NCBI GenBank assembly: GCA_018242625.1
Contig: JAFEBO010000008.1
Span: forward strand, 1-64,000
Reading direction: 5' to 3'
Source of the DNA: Planctomycetota bacterium
GTDB taxonomy: Bacteria; Planctomycetota; Phycisphaerae; Phycisphaerales; UBA1924
Length of the DNA stretch: 64,000 nt
The notes beneath the pieces are model-generated. The model ran no database searches, was not told the DNA's origin, and was given only the letters and a program-made list of their open reading frames with translations. The position numbers and the translations under genes are program-made. The number at the start of each line of letters is the position of its first letter. The stretch's first letter is position 1. Positions 8,390 through 16,467 of this stretch are shown here, piece by piece.

Positions 8390-9267
8390 GTACCGCGATA
8401 TCAGTCGGGGACGCGTTCGCTTCTCGTCGCCCCCCTTCGATGGCTTCCAACACGCTCTGCATTGCGCGCCGTGAACTCCGCGATGCCCTCAAGAGCCGGT
8501 GGTTCGTGCTGTACACGCTGGCATTCGTGGTTCTAGGCTTGGCGGTGTCTTTCGTCTCCGCCGCCGGCACCGGCGGAACCGGCTTCTCGGGCTTTGGTCG
8601 CACGACCGCCGGGCTTGTAAACCTCATCCTGCTCGTCGTGCCGCTCATGGCTCTCACCGCGGGGGCTGCAACGATCGCCTCTGATCGTGAGCGTGGCATG
8701 CTTGCATACCTGCTCTCGCAACCCGTCTCTCCCGTCGAAGTCCTGCTCGGCAAATACATCGGCCTCGGGGCCTCGCTCCTGGCCGCGATCAGTCTGGGGC
8801 TCGGCGCGTGCGCCGTGATCCTCTCTTGGCGCGGCGGCGTGTCGTCGCCTCAGACCATTCTGTGGCTCGCTGGTCTTTCGTTCGTGCTCGCCCTGGGGAT
8901 GCTCAGCGTCGGCATCATGATCTCGTCGCTTACAAGGCGTGCCTCCGCCGCGGTGGGCGTCGCAATCTTCGTCTGGCTCACGCTGGTGTTCGTCTCAGAT
9001 CTAGCGCTGATGGCCGGCGCGGTAGCGCTGCACCTCCGCATCGACGAGCTGTTCGCCCTCTCGCTTCTCAATCCGCTGCAGGTGTTCAAGATGTGGTCCC
9101 TGCACGCAATCGACGCCAATCTCGACGTGCTCGGTCCAGCAGGCCTGTACGCTGTTGAGGAGTATGGCAGGAGCCTCCACGCGATCTTCGCGGTTGGGCT
9201 GTCCGCGTGGATTGTCCTCCCACTTGTGGTCGCGTCGGTCGTGCTTGCTCGGAAGTCTCCTCTATGA
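8386..9267 (+). CDS. nosY: NosY, ABC-2 type permease for NosZ maturation
   Basis: The product (293 residues) is a six-helix ABC-2 permease and the membrane partner of NosF. Hydrophobic segments include 'FVLYTLAFVVLGLAVSFV', 'LVNLILLVVPLMALTAGA' and 'IVLPLVVASVVLARKSPL'. The soluble signature 'DRERGMLAYLLSQPVSP' between helices 2 and 3 is typical of NosY. The ATG at 8386 overlaps the nosF stop. A later ATG at 8440 ('MASNTLCIARREL') would remove a short extra N-terminal tail and is also possible. Confidence 0.93.
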   Translation: MSTAISVGDAFASRRPPSMASNTLCIARRELRDALKSRWFVLYTLAFVVLGLAVSFVSAAGTGGTGFSGFGRTTAGLVNLILLVVPLMALTAGAATIASDRERGMLAYLLSQPVSPVEVLLGKYIGLGASLLAAISLGLGACAVILSWRGGVSSPQTILWLAGLSFVLALGMLSVGIMISSLTRRASAAVGVAIFVWLTLVFVSDLALMAGAVALHLRIDELFALSLLNPLQVFKMWSLHAIDANLDVLGPAGLYAVEEYGRSLHAIFAVGLSAWIVLPLVVASVVLARKSPL

Positions 9268-9794
9268 AGACAACCACGTACATCGTGATCGCGTTGGCAG
9301 CGTTGCTGCTCTCGGCCTGCGAGCGAGCGCCGCTCGCGGGTCCTCCCGACATGCCCCTCGGGCGCCACGAGTGCAAGGCCTGTGGGATGCTTGTCAGCGA
9401 AGATCGCTGCTCAAGCTCGCTCTTGGTCGAGAGTCACGGGCGACGCGAGTACTACTTCTACGACGATCTCGGCTGCATGCTTGACCAAGTGCGAGAGGGG
9501 CTTGAGAACACGACGATCGTCGATCACTTCGCCCACGACTACAACAGTCGCTCCTGGGTGTCCGTGGCAGATGCCACTTTCTTGTTCGCCGACCCTGCCA
9601 AGTTGCAGACGCCCATGGGGTCCGGGATCGTGGCCTTCTCAACGAGTGCAGATGCCGAGCAGGCCAAGGCTAGATTCGGCGGTCGAACCATGAGCTTTCG
9701 AGACCTCGCTGATGCGCGGCGTGTGTGGATGGAAGAACGCTACGGGCGACCGAAGTCACAAGACGGCCAGCCGGCCGGGAAGGGACCGCCATGA
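9264..9794 (+). CDS. nosL: NosL, copper-binding lipoprotein
   Basis: NosL is an outer, lipid-anchored Cu(I) chaperone that feeds NosDFY and NosZ. The product (176 residues) has a lipobox 'LLLSAC' with C19 as the lipidated residue, followed by the NosL copper motif 'C37-K-A-C40-G-M'. The 'YYFYDDLGCMLDQ' and 'FLFADPAKLQTPMGSGIVAF' stretches are family hallmarks. The ATG at 9264 overlaps the nosY stop (ATGA), and the signal peptide begins right there. The C-terminus continues past the usual end in a short polar tail that overlaps the next gene. Confidence 0.93.
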   Translation: MKTTTYIVIALAALLLSACERAPLAGPPDMPLGRHECKACGMLVSEDRCSSSLLVESHGRREYYFYDDLGCMLDQVREGLENTTIVDHFAHDYNSRSWVSVADATFLFADPAKLQTPMGSGIVAFSTSADAEQAKARFGGRTMSFRDLADARRVWMEERYGRPKSQDGQPAGKGPP

Positions 9795-10255
9795 TCTCTC
9801 AGACCATGGAGTATGCCTTGCGGGCGATGACCCACTTGGCGAGTCTCGGCGATGCCGTGGGCACCAGCGAGAAGCTCGCCGAGGCTACCCAGACCCCACA
9901 CGACTATCTCAGCAAGGTCATGCGCGATCTTGTTCGAGCCGGGCTTGTCACATCGACACGGGGACGACAGGGCGGTTTTGCCCTGGCGCGCCCCGCTTCG
10001 AGAATCTCTGTGCTCGACATTGTGAACGCGGTTGAACCCCTCCGTCGAATCACGTCGTGCCCGCTGGGCGATCCCACGCATACGCAACTCTGTCCGCTGC
10101 ACCGCTGCCTCGACGACGCATTGGCACAGATTGAACATGCATTTGCGCGCAACACCCTGAGCGATCTCGTCGCCGGAGCGGCGGTCCCGATGGGGTGCCG
10201 CAGGCTGGTCGGTGTGGGACTGGCCATTGATCTGAAGCGTTCGGAGAACCACTGA
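9791..10255 (+). CDS. Rrf2-family transcriptional regulator (NsrR/IscR-like)
   Basis: The product (154 residues) has the Rrf2 winged helix ('MEYALRAMTHLASLG', recognition region 'PHDYLSKVMRDLVRAGLV', wing 'GRQGGFALARPASRI'). Three cysteines sit in 'SCPLGDPTHTQLCPLHRC', suited to holding an Fe-S cluster. Members of this family sense NO (NsrR), Fe-S status (IscR) or redox. Its place inside the nos operon suggests it controls the operon in response to NO or Fe-S cluster damage; the dyad at 2011-2030 is a possible target. It starts inside the nosL stop (ATGA), and its TGA overlaps the next ATG. Confidence 0.9.
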   Translation: MISQTMEYALRAMTHLASLGDAVGTSEKLAEATQTPHDYLSKVMRDLVRAGLVTSTRGRQGGFALARPASRISVLDIVNAVEPLRRITSCPLGDPTHTQLCPLHRCLDDALAQIEHAFARNTLSDLVAGAAVPMGCRRLVGVGLAIDLKRSENH

Positions 10256-10452
10256 TGGCCACGCTTGAACTGACCGACCCTGTGTCCGCGATCGCGATCC
10301 AGCGGCCGGATCTGCTGGCGCTGCTTGATCGACCCGGCATCGACTACTGCTGCCAAGGGTCGGACTCGGTAGCCACCGCGATTGCTGCTGAGACGGCCCG
10401 CGAAAGACGTGCTCCTGCACTCGTGACGGAAGGCGGCGCACGCTCATGCTAA
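10255..10452 (+). CDS. Free-standing ScdA/Ric N-terminal (DUF542) domain protein
   Basis: The product has only 65 residues. It matches the N-terminal domain of ScdA/RIC (YtfE) proteins, including the signature 'GIDYCCQG'. Full-length RIC proteins repair Fe-S centres after NO damage, with a C-terminal di-iron hemerythrin-like domain that is absent here. The protein ends '...SC', adding a third cysteine. It starts one base into the Rrf2 stop (TGATG) and overlaps the next gene. I infer a role in NO/Fe-S stress handling or metal transfer tied to the operon, but single-domain forms have no settled function. Confidence 0.8.
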   Translation: MATLELTDPVSAIAIQRPDLLALLDRPGIDYCCQGSDSVATAIAAETARERRAPALVTEGGARSC

Positions 10453-10892
10453 CCAAGTTGCTCGTTATCTTTCACGTCTTGGGCGCGTCGGTTTGGGTCG
10501 GCGGACACATTGTGCTGCTCGTTGTGACTATTCCCTCCGCGCGGCGTCGCGGAGAGGTGGCCCCGATCCGCGAGTTCGAGGCCGCCTTCTCACGCGTTGG
10601 GCTTGTTGCGCTGCTCGTTCAAGTGGCGACCGGCTTTGCGCTTGCCTCGCGGTGGGTCGGGGAGTGGCGAAGCATCCTCTCGAGTCCGAACTCGGCGGCG
10701 CACCTCGTACTCACAAAGCTTGGACTGCTCGCGCTGATTGTTGGGCTTGGAACGCATGCATCCCGACGCATCGTGCCCGGCCTCACCATTCAGACGCTGC
10801 CGCGTTTCGTACGCCACGCATGGCTTGTAACGGGTCTCTCGGTTGCGCTCGTGATCTGCGGCGTCTCGGTCAGATTCGGAGGTCTGCTATGA
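10446..10892 (+). CDS. CopD-like four-helix membrane protein
   Basis: The product (148 residues) has four hydrophobic segments: residues ~5-27, ~52-70, ~85-103 and ~124-144. The first contains 'FHVLGASVWVGGH', whose two His and Trp-Val-Gly-Gly pattern resembles the CopD copper-resistance domain and related heme/metal-binding membrane proteins. Position in the nos operon between two metal- or stress-related genes suggests copper uptake or redox sensing. It overlaps the preceding gene by seven bases and the following one by an ATGA. Family assignment rests on the helix-1 pattern only. Confidence 0.6.
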   Translation: MLTKLLVIFHVLGASVWVGGHIVLLVVTIPSARRRGEVAPIREFEAAFSRVGLVALLVQVATGFALASRWVGEWRSILSSPNSAAHLVLTKLGLLALIVGLGTHASRRIVPGLTIQTLPRFVRHAWLVTGLSVALVICGVSVRFGGLL

Positions 10893-11668
10893 ATCGCATT
10901 GTCTCCAGTGTGCTGGCGTCGCTTGTGCTCCTCGCCGCGAGCACCGCTGGTTGTACGTCGAGTCCCGCTACGCGTTCGGGCCCGCGGCCCCAGTCTCCGG
11001 CCCAGCACAGCACCGCATCTGCCGATCAGCGCGCTGATGCCGTGGGACGCCCATCTGACGTTGATGCCGCGGACTTCATGGACCGGTATCCGATGAGTCG
11101 TTGTCCGCTGTGCGACGCGTACCTTGGCTCACGCGGAGAAGCCGTCGAGATAGTCCACTATGGCCGTCAGATCCGCCTCTGCTGCGACTCCTGCCGACTC
11201 GCCTTCGAGCGTGACCCCTCCAAAGCACTCGCCCAGATCGATGCCGTGCTGATCACGGATCAGATGCCGTACTACCCGCTGAAGATGTCCCTCCTCGACG
11301 CTCGTCCGCTCCCGGAGCGGCCGATCGACTTCGTCTGGGGCAACCGACTCTTCCGTGCGGTCGATGCGTCCGATCGTGATCGCATCCTCGCCAACCCGGT
11401 GGCCGCGATCCGCCGCCTCGACCAGGCCGTCATCGAGGCCCAGCGCCCGACATACGGCATGCCCGACAAGTGCCCGGTGCAGGGCGACATCCTGCCCAAC
11501 GAAGCCCGCATCGACATCGTCGTTGCTAATCGCATGATCCGCGTGTGCTGTGGCCGGTGCGTGAAGGTCGTCAAAGCCAGGCCGTACCAGTACCTCGCGA
11601 TGGTCGAGTTTGCCAACCGCGAGCGTGCACTGCAAATGAGTGCCGACCCTGAGGAGGTATCGCGGTGA
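10889..11668 (+). CDS. Cys-rich lipoprotein with repeated YHS/TRASH-like metal-binding modules
   Basis: The product (259 residues) has a lipobox 'STAGC' (C22), so it should be lipid-anchored outside the cytoplasm. The first module has C72-P-L-C75 and C98-C99-D-S-C102, followed by 'RLAFERDP', close to the YHS metal-binding pattern. A middle module ('IDFVWGNRLFRAVDASD', then 'ILANPVAAI') keeps the fold-like pattern but has no cysteines. A third has C195-P-V-Q and C220-C221-G-R-C224. By position at the end of the nos operon, copper handling for NosZ alongside NosL is the likely role. The GTG at about 10493 in the same frame lies inside the previous gene and is not the start; the ATGA overlap at 10889 is. 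Confidence 0.75.
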   Translation: MNRIVSSVLASLVLLAASTAGCTSSPATRSGPRPQSPAQHSTASADQRADAVGRPSDVDAADFMDRYPMSRCPLCDAYLGSRGEAVEIVHYGRQIRLCCDSCRLAFERDPSKALAQIDAVLITDQMPYYPLKMSLLDARPLPERPIDFVWGNRLFRAVDASDRDRILANPVAAIRRLDQAVIEAQRPTYGMPDKCPVQGDILPNEARIDIVVANRMIRVCCGRCVKVVKARPYQYLAMVEFANRERALQMSADPEEVSR

Positions 11669-11737
11669 TCTCGCAAGAGATGCACTAGGGAGCAGCACGC
11701 GAGGAGCCCTGTTGATGGCATCTCAAGGAGTTAGCAG

Positions 11738-13021
11738 GTGAGCAGCCGAGCAACGGACAAACTCGAGGCACGTCGGGCGACTGTGTTCGTCACCGCGCCA
11801 TCCATTTCTGCTGGACCGCGTATAAAGCCTCACCTCAACCGGTCCCAGTTCTTCCACGACGCATTCCGTCCGTTCTATCTGGGTGGTGCTTTCTTCGCAG
11901 CGATCGCAGTACCGCTGTGGTTGGGCATGTGGTACCACAACTACTTCACGCCGTCGCTGCCATCACTGTACTGGCACGCCCACGAGATGGTATTCGGTTT
12001 TGCAGGGGCCATCATCATCGGCTTCCTCTTTACCGCAGCTCGCAACTGGACCGGGCTACCGCTCCCCGCAGGGATACCGCTGGGCCTGCTCGTCAGCCTG
12101 TGGCTCGTTAGTCGCGTGGGCATGTTCTTTGCGTACGGCCCGGCGTTGGCCGTAGTCGACTCGCTGCTTTTGCTTATCGTGGCTGGCGTGCTGGCTAGGA
12201 AGTTCATACTGGGCCGCAGTTGGTGCAGCATGCCGCTGGTCATGGTGCTCGTGCTGCTCGCCTGCGCCAACATCGCGTTCCATGCGGCCGCCCATCATCT
12301 CATCCCCGTATCTCCTCTCCAAGCTGTTGAGGCCGGGCTGCTCTTTGTGGTGCTCATCGAGATGATCGTTGGTGGGCGTGTTGTGCCCGGCTTCTCGACC
12401 AACGCGGCCCCCGGCGTGTGGCGGTGGCGGCCCACGTGGCTGCACCGCGGATCATTCATGCTCGCGGCGGCCGCGTTCCTGGCCGACTCGTTCCACGTGC
12501 CGGGGCCCTTAACGGGAACGCTCGCCCTGCTCGCCGGGGCAGCCGTCGCCGTCCAGGCGATCGGCTGGAATCCGCTCGCGGCCCGCAGCAATCCGATGCA
12601 GTGGATTCTCCACGCCGCCTACGCCTGGATACCGATCGGGCTCGTGCTGCTGGGCCTGGCTTCCTTCGGCATTGTGCCGCGCTCCGCGGCGATCCACGCG
12701 CTCGCCGTCGGTTCAATGGGAGGACTGATCATCGGGATGATCACCCGGACGGCACTCGGTCACTCAGGCCGGTTGGTACGTGCCGGACGCGTCGAGGTCA
12801 CGGCCTTCATCCTCGTGCTGCTCGCCGCGGCCCTGAGGGTCGCGGCGTCGCTCATCCCGCCCTTTTACCTCGCGGGCATGCTCGCCGCGGGGACGGCATG
12901 GACGGCTGCCTTCACGCTCTACGTAGTCTCGTACGGACCGACACTGTTGGGGAAAAGCCCCCCCGCAGACGATGTCCCCGTGCCGTTGAACCGTCCCCGA
13001 TCGATCGGAGTTCAACCATGA
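11738..13021 (+). CDS. nnrS: NnrS family membrane protein
   Basis: NnrS proteins are heme- and copper-containing membrane proteins with about 12 helices, linked to denitrification and relief of NO stress. The 427-residue product has the family motif 'HAHEMVFGFAGAIIIGFL' after the first loop and a second conserved stretch 'GGLIIGMITRTALGHSGR' near the C-terminus. The GTG start at 11738 has AAGGAG at 11725-11730. It is separated from the nos chain by about 70 bases, so it may be read from the same transcript. Its stop overlaps the downstream cupin (ATGA). Confidence 0.92.
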   Translation: MSSRATDKLEARRATVFVTAPSISAGPRIKPHLNRSQFFHDAFRPFYLGGAFFAAIAVPLWLGMWYHNYFTPSLPSLYWHAHEMVFGFAGAIIIGFLFTAARNWTGLPLPAGIPLGLLVSLWLVSRVGMFFAYGPALAVVDSLLLLIVAGVLARKFILGRSWCSMPLVMVLVLLACANIAFHAAAHHLIPVSPLQAVEAGLLFVVLIEMIVGGRVVPGFSTNAAPGVWRWRPTWLHRGSFMLAAAAFLADSFHVPGPLTGTLALLAGAAVAVQAIGWNPLAARSNPMQWILHAAYAWIPIGLVLLGLASFGIVPRSAAIHALAVGSMGGLIIGMITRTALGHSGRLVRAGRVEVTAFILVLLAAALRVAASLIPPFYLAGMLAAGTAWTAAFTLYVVSYGPTLLGKSPPADDVPVPLNRPRSIGVQP

Positions 13022-13398
13022 ACGACCAGCGTCTCCGCCCCGCACCCGAGTCACGGTTTGATGAGCATTCACTGGTCTTTGATCTTGCCGCGGAAGCGGC
13101 CACGGTTCGTGCGGAGGGACCAGCACCCCATGGCCACCGACAGAAGACGCTGTACAAGCATGGCAATCGCACAATCGCGTTGTTCGCGCTCGAACCCGGC
13201 GCATGCATCCGCGAGCACAGGACTGCGGGACCGGTCACGATTCAGGTCGTTGAGGGCGAGATCACGGTCGTGGCCGATGGAAGACCACACCGCTTGTGCG
13301 TTGGCAAGGTTCTGGTCCTCGCACCCAAGGTTGGACACGAGGTGAGAGCCGAGGTCGCGGCTTCATTTCTACTTCAAGTATCCCTTGTCGTGCAATAG
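13018..13398 (+). CDS. Small cupin-fold protein
   Basis: The product (126 residues) has a single cupin barrel in the second half ('FALEPGACIREHRTAGPVTI', then 'VEGEITVVADGRPHRL' and 'LVLAPKVGHEVRAE'). Metal ligands could be the His in 'IREHRT' and 'VGHEV'. Small cupins with this layout often sit next to nnrS and hemerythrin or NO-stress genes. The overlap with the nnrS stop indicates co-expression. No signal peptide is seen, so it is cytoplasmic. The exact function cannot be read from the sequence. Confidence 0.8.
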   Translation: MNDQRLRPAPESRFDEHSLVFDLAAEAATVRAEGPAPHGHRQKTLYKHGNRTIALFALEPGACIREHRTAGPVTIQVVEGEITVVADGRPHRLCVGKVLVLAPKVGHEVRAEVAASFLLQVSLVVQ

Positions 13399-13452
13399 AC
13401 CCGCTGGACAATTGCGTCATATTCACCGATCGCCTGAGAACGGAGTCCTTGA

Positions 13453-14913
13453 ATGCTCACCGATACGCTCCCCACCATCATCCAAGGCGGCATGGGTGCG
13501 GGAGTCTCCGACTGGCGTCTTGCGCGTGCTGTGTCGATCACTGGGCAGCTCGGCGTTGTGTCTGGCACCGCCCTCGACGTGATCATCGCGCGCCGGCTTC
13601 AGATGGGTGATCTCGGTGGCCACGTCCGGCGAGCGTTGGCGGCGTTTCCGATCGCTGGTGTCGCGGACGGCATCCTGAGGCGGCACTTTATTCCCGGCGG
13701 CAAAGCGTGCAACGCTCCGTTCAAGTCCAAGCCGCTGCCATCCGAACGCCCTTCGCGAGCGGCCCTGGAGTTGCTTGTCGCCAGCAGCTTCGTGGAGGTC
13801 TTTCTCGCCCGTGAAGGTCACAATGGCCCTGTCGGGATCAACTTCCTCGAGAAGATCCAAGCGACACTTCTCCCATCGCTCTATGGCGCGATGCTCGCTG
13901 GCGTGTCCTGTGTGCTTGTTGGTGCTGGCATCCCGCGATCGATCCCCGGTGCACTGGACCGGTTCGCGCGCGGGGAACCCGCTGAAATCACGCTCGATGT
14001 CAAGGGTGCGACCTCGGACGATCACTTTGGGACAAGGCTCTGCCCCTCGGAGCTCTGGCCGACGGGCGCCTCGTCACCTGCCCTCGCCAGGCCCGCGTTC
14101 TTTGCGATCGTTTCTTCCGCGACACTCGCCACGATGCTTGTGAAGAAGTCCAACGGCCGCGTCGATGGCTTCATCGTCGAGGGTCCAAGCGCCGGCGGAC
14201 ACAACGCGCCTCCACGCGGCCCGTTGCGACTCACCGAGTTCGGCGAGCCGATCTACAGCGACCGCGACCTGCCGGACTTGGAAGAGTTCCGCAGGCTGGG
14301 CCTCCCATTCTGGCTCGCCGGCTCGTACGCTCGCCCCGAGCGTGTTGTCGAGGCCTTGCGATGCGGGGCGACCGGGGTGCAAGTGGGCACCGCCTTCGCC
14401 TACTGCGATGAATCGGGGCTGACGCCGGAGATCAAGCGGCAGACGCTCGCGATGAGCAGGGCCAAGACACTCCGCGTGTTTACAGACCCGGTCGCCTCGC
14501 CCACCGGGTTTCCATTCAAGCTCGTGCAGCTCCCCGGCACACTCGCTGATCCGGCAACCCCCGGAAGAGCTGCCCGTGTGTGCGACCTCGGTTACCTTCG
14601 CCACGCGTACAAGCAACCCGACGGCTCACTTGGATGGCGTTGTCCCGCCGAACCGGTGGAGGACTTTACGAGCAAGGGCGGAGGCGAATCAGAATCTCGG
14701 GGGCGCCAATGCCTCTGCAACGCGTTGCTCGCGAACATCGGGTTGGAGCAGGTTCGGGGAGAGGCGGTCCAGACGCGTGAACTGCCTTTGGTCACATCTG
14801 GCGACGACGTGATCGACGTAGCGAGGTTCGTGCAGCCGGGGTCTGACTCCTACAGCGCGGCCGACGTGATCGAGTACCTCCTGCGCGGGACGACCGCGCT
14901 CAACGTGAACTGA
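13453..14913 (+). CDS. Nitronate monooxygenase / 2-nitropropane dioxygenase family flavoprotein
   Basis: The product (486 residues) is a TIM-barrel FMN enzyme of the NMO family. The N-terminus has 'IIQGGMGAGVSDWRLA'; the flavin and substrate regions are 'VEGPSAGGHNAPPRG' and 'CGATGVQVGTAFAYCDESG'. It is longer than classic NMO enzymes and resembles the PfaD/YrpB branch, so the substrate may not be a nitronate. It follows the cupin with a 54-base gap and may extend the nitrogen-stress cluster. A reaction with alkyl nitronates would fit the neighbourhood but is inferred. Confidence 0.85.
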   Translation: MLTDTLPTIIQGGMGAGVSDWRLARAVSITGQLGVVSGTALDVIIARRLQMGDLGGHVRRALAAFPIAGVADGILRRHFIPGGKACNAPFKSKPLPSERPSRAALELLVASSFVEVFLAREGHNGPVGINFLEKIQATLLPSLYGAMLAGVSCVLVGAGIPRSIPGALDRFARGEPAEITLDVKGATSDDHFGTRLCPSELWPTGASSPALARPAFFAIVSSATLATMLVKKSNGRVDGFIVEGPSAGGHNAPPRGPLRLTEFGEPIYSDRDLPDLEEFRRLGLPFWLAGSYARPERVVEALRCGATGVQVGTAFAYCDESGLTPEIKRQTLAMSRAKTLRVFTDPVASPTGFPFKLVQLPGTLADPATPGRAARVCDLGYLRHAYKQPDGSLGWRCPAEPVEDFTSKGGGESESRGRQCLCNALLANIGLEQVRGEAVQTRELPLVTSGDDVIDVARFVQPGSDSYSAADVIEYLLRGTTALNVN

Positions 14914-14973
14914 ACCACACCACGCCATGTCCCTTCTTCGACACCATCCAGCCTTTTCAAGAGCACATCGCTT

Positions 14974-15675
14974 GTGCTGCTGATGGCGTATCTGGTCGTA
15001 ACACTCGGCGTGTTCCCTACGCCGCGGACTATCATGGGATGGCTTGGGGAGCTCGCAGTCGAGCGATATCCATGCGACTCTCACGGGTGTGGATGCGTCT
15101 CCGCGAGAGAGTGCTGGACAAGTTGTTGCTGCCATTCCGAGCATGAGCGGCTGGTGTGGGCGATTGAAAACGGACTGATGCCGCCGCCGCTTGTCGAGTT
15201 CAGCGATGAACAGTGGGTCGCCGCGGCCAACGACGTGAAGGCCGGCGGTGCCCAGTGTGTCATGTGCGTGGAGCGGATCAGGGGTGAACTTCGCCGCGGG
15301 ATCGCCACGCGACCGGACCACGACCCAGCCTGCGAAAGCGCCGGTACGTGCGATGGGCATAGCGTCAACGCGAACGGTCTGTGCTGCGAGAGAAAGACCG
15401 CCGTGAAGCCCGCGGGCAAGACGACCGACGGAGCCTCCTGCTGCGCCAAGGGTGACGGCGAGAAGAAGCCTTCATGGCCGGGGCCATCGATCTCAGCACT
15501 CTCCTGCAAGGGCCTTCAGCAACTGCTCACCATGACGCTGCCGCCATCGCCGCCGGTGCGGATGCTGGAACTGATCCTTCCCGAGCCCGTCGCCTTCGTG
15601 CCCGGGCGGCCCAAGGACGTGGTGTATCCCTCCCGCACGCTTGAGGTGCCCGAGCCGCCGCCGCGTGTGGCCTAG
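14974..15675 (+). CDS. Very cysteine-rich protein of unknown function
   Basis: The product is 233 residues from the GTG at 14974, or 230 from the ATG at 14983. It starts with a hydrophobic segment ('MAYLVVTLGVFPTP') and then has clustered cysteines: 'YPCDSHGCGC', 'CWTSCCCHSEHERL', 'GGAQCVMC', 'CESAGTC', 'GLCCERK' and 'SCCAKG'. The early part looks like an anchored, metal-binding domain, with 'CCCHSEHERLVWAIENGL' probably its core. Some other cysteines may be disulfide-bonded. It sits between the nitronate-monooxygenase-like gene and a pseudopilin. I do not recognise a named family. Copper or another soft metal is the natural guess given the neighbours. Confidence 0.7.
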   Translation: MLLMAYLVVTLGVFPTPRTIMGWLGELAVERYPCDSHGCGCVSARECWTSCCCHSEHERLVWAIENGLMPPPLVEFSDEQWVAAANDVKAGGAQCVMCVERIRGELRRGIATRPDHDPACESAGTCDGHSVNANGLCCERKTAVKPAGKTTDGASCCAKGDGEKKPSWPGPSISALSCKGLQQLLTMTLPPSPPVRMLELILPEPVAFVPGRPKDVVYPSRTLEVPEPPPRVA

Positions 15676-15756
15676 TCGATCTCCGGCGTCATCGTCCGTG
15701 GTCATCTGCCGGCACCCTTGGCGGGCGCGCTCGCGCCCGCGATGCGGAGGTATCGC

Positions 15757-16437
15757 ATGTTTCTGCTGCGTCCACGCCGTGCGGCCGGCTTCACGCTGGT
15801 CGAACTGCTGGTTGTCATCGCGGTGATCGCGCTGCTCATCGGGATCCTCCTTCCCACCTTGGGCAAGGCCCGCGGAGCCGCGCGGACGGTCAAGTGCCTG
15901 TGCCAACTCAGGACACTGGGCCAGTTCACCGCGATGTACGCCGACACCAACAGGGACTCGATGCCGCGCAGCCAGCACTCGGCATTCCCTAACCAGGTTG
16001 CACCGTGGGGCTACGCGTTCTTCGAGTACGTGACGGGCTCGGCGTACACGCAAAGCGACGCGGGGTGGCTGACGGTCTTCAACGGGCCGTACCGCTGCCC
16101 GCACGACCGGCGCACCGAGCGTTGGAGCTACGCGTACAACGTGTACTACGAGCTCACCGCCGACGAGACGCAGGGGCGCACATGGACCAGGCTGTCGCAG
16201 GTCCCAGTCACCACCGCCAGCGTGCTCTTCGGCGAACTACTCCCGACCGCCAGCGCCGACCACGCGATGGCGCACTTCTGGACGCAGTTCAACGCCCCGC
16301 CCGAGATCGATCCCAAGCGTCATGGCGACGGCACCGGCGTGGTGTACGTGGACGGACACGCCGCGAGCAAGCCCTTTCCGTCCTTATTTGATCATTCGTT
16401 GCATGTTGATCAGTACAACCCGGCGACGGCCAGATAG
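15757..16437 (+). CDS. Type II pseudopilin-like protein with H-X9-DG-like tail
   Basis: The product (226 residues) has a prepilin N-terminus: a basic leader, then the cleavage/methylation motif 'GFTLVELLVVIAVIALLIGI'. The rest is a globular domain with 'WSYAYNVYYEL' and a C-terminal 'HGDGTGVVYVDGHA' typical of planctomycete H-X9-DG pseudopilins. These are processed by a prepilin peptidase and assembled outside the inner membrane; no peptidase or secretion genes are in the window. The ATG at 15757 is favoured because GGAGGT lies at 15745-15750; an in-frame ATG at 15742 lacks this spacing. Confidence 0.88.
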   Translation: MFLLRPRRAAGFTLVELLVVIAVIALLIGILLPTLGKARGAARTVKCLCQLRTLGQFTAMYADTNRDSMPRSQHSAFPNQVAPWGYAFFEYVTGSAYTQSDAGWLTVFNGPYRCPHDRRTERWSYAYNVYYELTADETQGRTWTRLSQVPVTTASVLFGELLPTASADHAMAHFWTQFNAPPEIDPKRHGDGTGVVYVDGHAASKPFPSLFDHSLHVDQYNPATAR

Positions 16438-16467
16438 GCCCCGCCGCACGAAGAAAGAGATCCCCTC

